This document shows positions 7,154 to 11,236 of a stretch of DNA of 11,236 nucleotides, piece after piece. Position 1 is the stretch's first letter, and every line of letters begins with the position of its first letter. The notes beneath the pieces were generated by a model, which did no database searches, was not told where the DNA came from, and saw only the letters and a list, made by a program, of their open reading frames with translations. Origin of the DNA: CALLJL01 sp964627255 (GTDB lineage Bacteria > Acidobacteriota > Aminicenantia > Aminicenantales > CALLJL01). The position numbers and the translations under genes were made by a program. The stretch is from assembly GCA_964627255.1 (NCBI GenBank), contig CAZVIN010000076.1:1-11236 (forward strand), read 5' to 3'.

Positions 7154-8593
7154 TCAAACTTTTATTATTTTCAACGATAAGAGTTCCTGTCTATCATCGT
7201 TTGATTTATCCTCAATCAAGATCAGGTATTCATCCTTTTTTATAAGGCCGGCGGTAACCAGCGACTGGAAGGATATCTCGGCAAGACCGGCGGTCTTCCC
7301 GCTAAGATGAAGAGGATAAACTCCATAATGAAGAGACAAAAAGTTGTTTGTTTTTTCATCGCCACCTTGAACCAGTATCCAGCAGTCAGGTCTGAACCTG
7401 GAGATCAGCGACAGGGCAACCCTGCTCTGTTTCTGGGTCAGGATGTAACGGCCATTCAAGGCATTAGCCAATTCAACGGCTTTCAGGGTGACCACGTCTT
7501 CTAAGGCTGCGTGGCCGGATCCAGCAGCGGCGCGGAAGTAGGCGGGCAAATCAGCCAGGGCCCGGATGTTTTTTCTTTCCCGCTCGACGGCTATGGCAAT
7601 CTGGCTGATCATTTCAACTGCTTCCACAGGATAGCGCCCGATAGCCGTCTCCTCTGACAGCATCACCGCATCCGTACCGTCCAGGATGGCATTGGCCACA
7701 TCGGATACCTCGGCGCGGGTTGGGCGAGGATTTTCTGTCATGGACACCAGCATCTGGGTCGCGGTGATCACCGGTCGGCCCAATAGATTCGCTTTATAGA
7801 TCAGTTTTTTCTGAACGGCCGGCACCTCCTGCAAAGGGATCTGCACTCCCAGGTCGCCCCTGGCAATCATGATCGCATCTGCTACCGAAAGAATCTCATC
7901 GAAATTGTCAATGGCTTCGGACCGCTCAATCTTGGCGACCACATAGGCGGATTGCCCATTTGCCTGGGCAAACCTTTTCACTTTCAAAACGTCTTCTGCT
8001 GTGGCCACAAAAGAAACACCGAAGGCAGATGCCCCTTGCTCCAGAGCAAAGGCAACAAAATCGAGGTCCGCTTTGGATACAGCATCAACCATTATTTTTA
8101 CCCCGGGCAGGCTCAGTCCTTTGTGAGAAAGTAGTGGGCCGCCGACAACCGTTCGACAGAAAACCTCCTCACCAGACACCTTCTCCACCTGGAGTTGGAT
8201 GAATCCGTCATTGAGGAAAATCATGTCTCCCGAGCTCACAGTCTCCGGCAGTTTCTTATACTCCACCGGGATTTGGTTAGGAGTGCCCATAATGTCTCTG
8301 ACGGTCAAAATAACTTCATCCCCTTTTCCCAGCCAGAGCGGCTCTTCCAGGAGTTTGCCGATTCGTATCTTGGGTCCGGGAAGGTCGGACAAAATCAGGC
8401 AAGGTCGCTCAAGTCTTGCCGCAACGCTTCGAATGCGCCATATATTTTCTTTATGCTCCCGTGGTGTACCGTGAGCGAAATTGAGCCGGGCTACATTCAT
8501 GCCAGCAAGCATCAGCCGTTCCAGGATGGCTTCCGAACGGGAAGCTGGTCCAATGGTGCACACAATTTTGGTTCTGTGGGCCGGCAATATCAT
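7154..8593 (-). CDS. pyk: pyruvate kinase
   Basis: This enzyme converts phosphoenolpyruvate and ADP to pyruvate and ATP, the last step of glycolysis. The 479-residue protein shows the N-terminal TKIVCTIGPASRS (8-20), substrate-loop RLNFAHG (36-42), SDLPGPKIRIG (69-79), catalytic Lys 221 in VAKIERSEAI, metal ligands Glu 223 and Asp 247 in the signature IMIARGDLGVQIP, then ATQMLVSMTENPRPTRAEVSDVANAI and SEETAIGRYPVEAV. The C-terminal domain has normal length without the extra PEP-utiliser domain of some Bacillus-type enzymes. Relative to rabbit muscle enzyme it has Ala for Ser76, Leu for Thr113, Lys for Glu117 and Ile for Thr120, the pattern of K+-independent enzymes. The ATG at 8591-8593 has AAGGA seven bases upstream; an upstream in-frame ATG at 8665 would add an atypical, poorly conserved-looking tail. 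It is the first gene of the probable operon. Confidence 0.94.
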   Translation of the reverse strand: MILPAHRTKIVCTIGPASRSEAILERLMLAGMNVARLNFAHGTPREHKENIWRIRSVAARLERPCLILSDLPGPKIRIGKLLEEPLWLGKGDEVILTVRDIMGTPNQIPVEYKKLPETVSSGDMIFLNDGFIQLQVEKVSGEEVFCRTVVGGPLLSHKGLSLPGVKIMVDAVSKADLDFVAFALEQGASAFGVSFVATAEDVLKVKRFAQANGQSAYVVAKIERSEAIDNFDEILSVADAIMIARGDLGVQIPLQEVPAVQKKLIYKANLLGRPVITATQMLVSMTENPRPTRAEVSDVANAILDGTDAVMLSEETAIGRYPVEAVEMISQIAIAVERERKNIRALADLPAYFRAAAGSGHAALEDVVTLKAVELANALNGRYILTQKQSRVALSLISRFRPDCWILVQGGDEKTNNFLSLHYGVYPLHLSGKTAGLAEISFQSLVTAGLIKKDEYLILIEDKSNDDRQELLSLKIIKV

Positions 8594-8625
8594 GGATGCT
8601 TCCTTTCGCTGTTTATTTTTGTTAT

Positions 8626-8696
8626 TTGGCCTTGCGGTTTTGTAAAAAAGCGGCCAACAGGACAAGGATAAATCTTACTGCCGAGAGCAAGGCCAA
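8626..8696 (-). promoter_or_regulatory. inverted repeat in pyk leader, possible attenuator
   Basis: Perfect 10-base arms (8626-8635 and 8687-8696) enclose 51 bases. In the minus-strand RNA the inner segment carries another UUGGCC copy followed by GCUUUUUU, so GGCC segments could pair in more than one way. One arrangement places structure just before the U-run (terminator-like); the other uses the outer arms. No known riboswitch class was recognised. Confidence 0.3.
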
Positions 8697-8780
8697 CCCG
8701 AGAGTAACACGTATTTTTGCGGCAAAAAACGGAAATATATCTTGATAGGTTCCCAGATTCTTTACTATAAAAACCATAAA

Positions 8781-8808
8781 CGCATAAATTTTGATATGAA
8801 TCGGTCAA
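8781..8808 (-). promoter_or_regulatory. weak candidate promoter for the pyk operon
   Basis: On the minus strand, TTGACC (8803-8808) resembles a sigma-70 -35 box. It is followed after 16 bases by TATGCG (8781-8786), a poor -10 match. A TATAGT further downstream has no matching -35. The leader would be roughly 180 bases. This is pattern matching only. Confidence 0.2.
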
Positions 8809-8955
8809 GTTTTGCCTTTTGCAGAAGGGGGTATTTTTTTGGAAATAAGAAATTCAATTTTCTGTTTCGCAGCATAAATTAATATTAATATACAAATCTT
8901 ACCATTGTGTTCTGGAATTTTAGATCATAATATTGCCGCTTGTCAAGATAACGAA

Positions 8956-9020
8956 TTGCCTCACTTAAAATCTATAAGAAATTGATTCGTTGCCTCACGA
9001 GAAAATCTCCACGAAATTAT
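8956..9020 (+). repeat. left terminal inverted repeat with two TTGCCTCAC units
   Basis: Two copies of TTGCCTCAC start at 8956 and 8990, 34 bases apart, each followed by an AAAATCT-containing AT-rich tract. The whole stretch aligns with the reverse complement of 9857-9921 at roughly 70 percent by eye. Paired units at each end suggest two transposase binding sites per terminus. Confidence 0.7.
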
Positions 9021-9079
9021 CTTGCCATCCGGCGGGCCGAGTCCTTAAATATCGGCGTGACCTTTGCCAGGAGGCAACG
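8988..9079 (+). promoter_or_regulatory. inverted repeat linking IS end to transposase ribosome binding site
   Basis: CGTTGCCTC (8988-8996, inner left-end unit) is the exact reverse complement of GAGGCAACG (9071-9079), which overlaps the AGGAGG Shine-Dalgarno at 9069-9074. RNA that starts outside the element could fold so that this site is covered. A short local hairpin, TTGCC 9064-9068 with GGCAA 9073-9077, also involves the same site. Confidence 0.4.
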
Positions 9080-9081
9080 AC

Positions 9082-9888
9082 ATGGGGTTAGAAATAAAAG
9101 TTAGGCGAGCAATATTAAAGGAGCTGGCCAAAAGGTATCAAAGAGGCTCTAAGAGAGAAAATAGTCTAATATTGAAAGAGTTTGTTGGTCTTACTGGTTA
9201 TAATCGCTGTTATGCGAGCTGGTTATTACGCCACTGTGGTCAGAAAGTAATCCTACGGGGTAAAGACGGGCAGCAGGTGGTACTCATCGGGGAAGTGAGA
9301 AAGATAAAGCGCAGGAGGCCGAGGCTCTATGATGAAGAGTTTAAAATGGTTTTGATCTGGGTATGGGAACTTTTAGACTACATTTGCGGCAAAAGGTTGG
9401 TAGCCTCTTTGAAATGGCTGGTGCCGAGGCTTGGAGAGCAAGGGGAACTAAGGGTAAAGAAGAGGCTCCAGGAGAAATTGATGGAGGTCTCGGCGGCGAC
9501 GATAGACAGGCTTTTGAGGCCGGAGAGGAAGAAGTATGAGATAGAATCAAGAGCCAGGACCAAGCCAGGCACTCTTCTTAAACACCAGGTCCCGACAAGG
9601 AATTTTTCCCAATGGGATGAAGAGAAACCAGGTTTTTTAGAGATGACCTGGTAGGAAACGACGGGGGAAATAGTCAGGCATGATCTGCCTAAAACGCCTT
9701 ACCAAAGATTATTAGAATCGCCTGAGATAAGTTCGGAGCAGAAGAATCGAATTCGGCAAACTTACCAGGAACTGAACATCGTCAAGTTAAAGAGAGAGAT
9801 AGATAGGCTAAAAGACAAACTATGGCGGCTACAGAAAACAAAGATAAATTGCACAAATTTTCGTCTAGATTCTTACGTGAGGCAATGA
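9082..9888 (+). pseudogene. integrase-core transposase, frameshifted, catalytic core deleted
   Basis: The ATG at 9082 has AGGAGG seven bases upstream. The N-terminal half is well preserved: LKEFVGLTGYNRCYASWLLR (DNA-binding region), LDYICGKRL, SAATIDRLLRPERKK, PGTLLKHQVPTRNFSQWDEE and GFLEM, the lead-in to the integrase fold. The in-frame stop TAG at 9652-9654 gives 190 residues. The stop comes from a lost base: one frame over, the bases read DLVGNDGG, the expected continuation with the first catalytic Asp. The sequence then skips to the C-terminal end, TPYQRLLESPEISSEQKNR and LKREIDRLKDKLW, which is back in the original frame and runs to TGA 9886-9888 inside the right repeat. Most of the DDE core is therefore missing, and the product cannot catalyse transposition. 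A truncated DNA-binding protein could still be made. Confidence 0.85.
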
Positions 9889-9921
9889 ATATGCTTTCAT
9901 ATAGATTTTCTCATGAGGCAA
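9857..9921 (-). repeat. right terminal inverted repeat with two GAGGCAA units
   Basis: GTGAGGCAA at 9877-9885 and ATGAGGCAA at 9913-9921 are inverted copies of the left units, 36 bases apart. Read in reverse complement, the outer part TTGCCTCATGAGAAAATC closely follows the left units. Confidence 0.7.
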
Positions 9922-10287
9922 CAGGAAGCAGTGCATCTCTTCCTTAAAAATTAGGGTGATTTTAGCGGTTTTTTTCTCATGAATATCCGGCCTTCTTTCT
10001 GTCTTTAATGAGCTCTTATCTAAGGAGAAAAGTGAGTTTTTACAAAGCCTTACCTTGGCTTCTTTTTAGAAAATAAATTGAGAAAAGGTTTTCGTTTCAT
10101 TTCAAAAAAGAAATACAGCCGAATTATGTCTAAATAAATTGCCACCATTCTTACGGAAGACCATAAAGCGGCACTCAATCACGTAAAATGTTACTGAAAG
10201 AGCGCGCTCCTTTAAAAAAATATAGTGCTTTTACTGCTTTTTTAATGTTATGTAGCAACACACTTGTCCAAAATAAATTTTAAAAAA
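9922..10287. other. AT-rich spacer between two insertion sequences
   Basis: No gene is supported in this stretch. It is rich in A and T runs. A 10-base palindrome GAGCGCGCTC lies at 10200-10209. The left end of the IS4-type element may fall in its last 100 bases, but I could not find a matching terminal repeat because the right end is outside the window. Confidence 0.5.
10045..10067 (+). terminator. weak candidate rho-independent terminator
   Basis: A 5-bp stem AAGCC/GGCTT with a 7-base loop is followed by CTTTTT. The stem is short, so it may be chance. It could end rightward transcription leaving the insertion sequence to its left. Confidence 0.2.
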
Positions 10288-10344
10288 ACTCCGACCTCGT
10301 TTAAAACAATGTATTTTTTCAAATTTAACCAAGGAGGTCGGAGT
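10288..10344 (+). promoter_or_regulatory. 11-bp inverted repeat covering the IS4-type ribosome binding site
   Basis: ACTCCGACCTC (10288-10298) and GAGGTCGGAGT (10334-10344) are perfectly complementary, with a 35-base AT-rich loop. The second arm contains both possible Shine-Dalgarno sequences before the ATG at 10351 (AGGAGG at 10332-10337, GGAG at 10340-10343). RNA that reads in from outside would fold and hide them, whereas RNA starting inside the loop would not. This matches the known way several insertion sequences (IS10, IS50, IS200) block translation from outside transcription. Confidence 0.55.
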
Positions 10345-10350
10345 ACTGAC

Positions 10351-11236
10351 ATGAATAAGTAAAGCAGCCTTTTCAGCCAATGGCTATCTCTTTTTCCGCG
10401 TCTTGAGTTTGAGCGAATGGTAAAAAAGACGGGGAGCGAATATGCGGCTAAGGGTTTTTCCAGCTGGGGACATTTTGTGGCCATGCTTTTTTCGAGCTGG
10501 GGCAGGCCCATTCGTTGCAGGAAATTTGTAACGGTTTGGCCAGTTGCTTTGGGAAATTGAAGCACCTGGGCCTTCCCTCCGCTCCCAAACGGTCCACCTT
10601 AGCTTATGCTAATGAGCACCGCCCCTGGGAACTTCTTCAGAAGATTTTTTATGGCTTATTGAGTCGTTGCCAGGGAGAATTCTCAGGGAAGACCAGGTCT
10701 CGGTTCAAGAATAAACTGCTGAGCTTTGATGCAACGACGATTGAGCTTTGTGCCAGTCTTTTTGACTGGGCCAAGTTTCGTCGGACCAAAGGGCGGTAAA
10801 ACTTCATTTGCTTCTGGATCATGAGGGGTATCTTCCCCAGTATGTGCATATCAGCGAGGGGAAGGTTCACAAGGTGACAATTCTCCAAAAGCTTCGTTTT
10901 TCCCCTGGAACGATTGTTGTTTTTGACCGGGGGCTGGTGGATTATAAGCTTTTTGGTGACTTGACGATAGAAGGCGTGTCTTTTGTGACTCGCTTGAAAG
11001 ATAAGGCTGATTTCCGGGTGGTTAAAAGACTGCAGGTGCCAGCCAATCGCCATATCCTCAGAGACGAGATTATCCGGTTCACAGGTTTTTAGGCGCAGCA
11101 GGATTGCCCTCATCTGCTGAGAAGGGTCGAGGCTTTGGATAAAGAGAAGGAAGAGGTCATTGTTCTTTTGACGAATGATCTCACTTTTGGAGCAACCACG
11201 ATCTCGGCAATTTACGAGGACCGTTGGCGGATAGAG
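10351..11236 (+). pseudogene. IS4-family transposase (DUF4372 + DDE), decayed, runs off window
   Basis: The ATG at 10351 is followed at codon 4 by TAA. The rest reads FSQWLSLFPRLEFERMVKKT and EYAAKGFSSWG, a DUF4372-like N-terminus. The frame shifts near 10493 into the frame of SLQEICNGLASCFGKL, PSAPKRSTLAYANEHRPWEL and LLSFDATTIELC, which holds the first catalytic Asp. It shifts again at 10791-10795 into KLHLLLDHEGYLPQYVH, then VVFDRGLVDYKLF (second Asp) and FTGF. A TAG at 11090-11092 interrupts, after which DCPHLLRRVE and ISAIYEDRWRIE follow, the last codon of the window being the expected catalytic Glu. The three acidic residues survive, but two stops and two frameshifts make it inactive. 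The C-terminal part lies beyond the window. Confidence 0.88.

Larger units (their letters stand above)
8594..8955 (-). other. leader and upstream region of pyk
   Basis: There is no gene here. Read on the minus strand this is the upstream region of pyk, AT-rich in its distal half. It contains a possible promoter (8781-8808), and nearer the gene an exact 10-bp inverted repeat, TTGGCCTTGC at 8626-8635 with GCAAGGCCAA at 8687-8696. A third TTGGCC (minus strand, 8651-8656) followed by a T6 run lies between the arms. Confidence 0.5.
8956..9921 (+). mobile_element. internally deleted insertion sequence (integrase-type, ISNCY-like)
   Basis: The element is bounded by inverted repeats starting TTGCCTCA on both sides and contains one broken transposase gene. 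Total length is about 966 bp, clearly less than needed for a full transposase of roughly 400 or more residues. The flanking bases show no obvious target duplication. With recognisable ends but no active enzyme it would be a non-autonomous copy, movable only if a relative elsewhere supplies transposase. The family name is from memory of sequences usually filed as ISNCY with an integrase core, and needs a database check. Confidence 0.7.
10288..11236 (+). mobile_element. IS4-type insertion sequence, left part only
   Basis: The region holds the 5' regulatory hairpin and most of the transposase of an IS4-type element (closest in my memory to the group with DUF4372 N-termini). The true left end lies at or somewhat before 10288 and was not identified; the right end is outside the window. 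Confidence 0.55.

Noticed and set aside
8195..8671. Plus-strand frame of 158 codons opposite pyk
   Set aside because: Overlaps the conserved N-terminal region of pyruvate kinase; no homology pattern recognised.
8940..9930. Target site duplication flanking the insertion sequence
   Set aside because: The bases just outside 8956 and 9921 do not repeat; the element may have moved, deleted an edge, or drifted.
10649..11113. Minus-strand frame of 154 codons
   Set aside because: It is antisense to the IS4-type transposase, whose motifs are clear on the plus strand.

Overview
This window looks like a bacterial chromosome segment, most likely from an anaerobic, possibly thermophilic, fermentative or syntrophic lineage on the Clostridia/Firmicutes side. 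That placement rests on my memory of where these gene types and transposases occur together, plus the strong AGGAGG-type ribosome binding sites, so it is weak; a deltaproteobacterium or another anaerobe is not excluded. No rRNA, tRNA or CRISPR array was seen.

Layout. (1) Positions 1 to about 400 hold an AT-rich stub, then a GC-rich, coding-like fragment (52-291) with no intact gene, and a doubtful 36-codon reading frame on the minus strand. (2) Positions 409-1045 (+) are the wreck of an IS91-family transposase: its zinc-binding N-terminus is joined directly to its C-terminus, the catalytic middle is deleted, and two frameshifts follow. (3) Positions 1407-8593 carry four intact minus-strand genes in the order of transcription pyk, gldA, glgP, Ca2+-ATPase. 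Gaps are 120, 49 and 4-49 bases, so they probably form one operon read leftward. (4) Positions 8956-9921 are an insertion sequence with about 65-bp terminal inverted repeats, whose integrase-type transposase has also lost its catalytic core. (5) Positions 10351-11236 (+) are the front part of an IS4-type transposase with a DUF4372-like N-terminus. It is broken by two stops and two frameshifts and runs off the window.

The four intact genes combine glycogen breakdown to glucose-1-phosphate (GlgP), glycerol/dihydroxyacetone interconversion (GldA), the ATP-yielding last step of glycolysis (Pyk) and an ATP-driven cation pump. They share carbon and energy metabolism, but no single pathway unites them. 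The pyruvate kinase carries the residue set known from K+-independent enzymes.

I found no new defence or effector system. The most interesting signals are the K+-independent pyruvate kinase signature, two unrelated insertion sequences that each have an inverted repeat able to cover the transposase ribosome binding site, and the loss of the catalytic core in two unrelated transposases.
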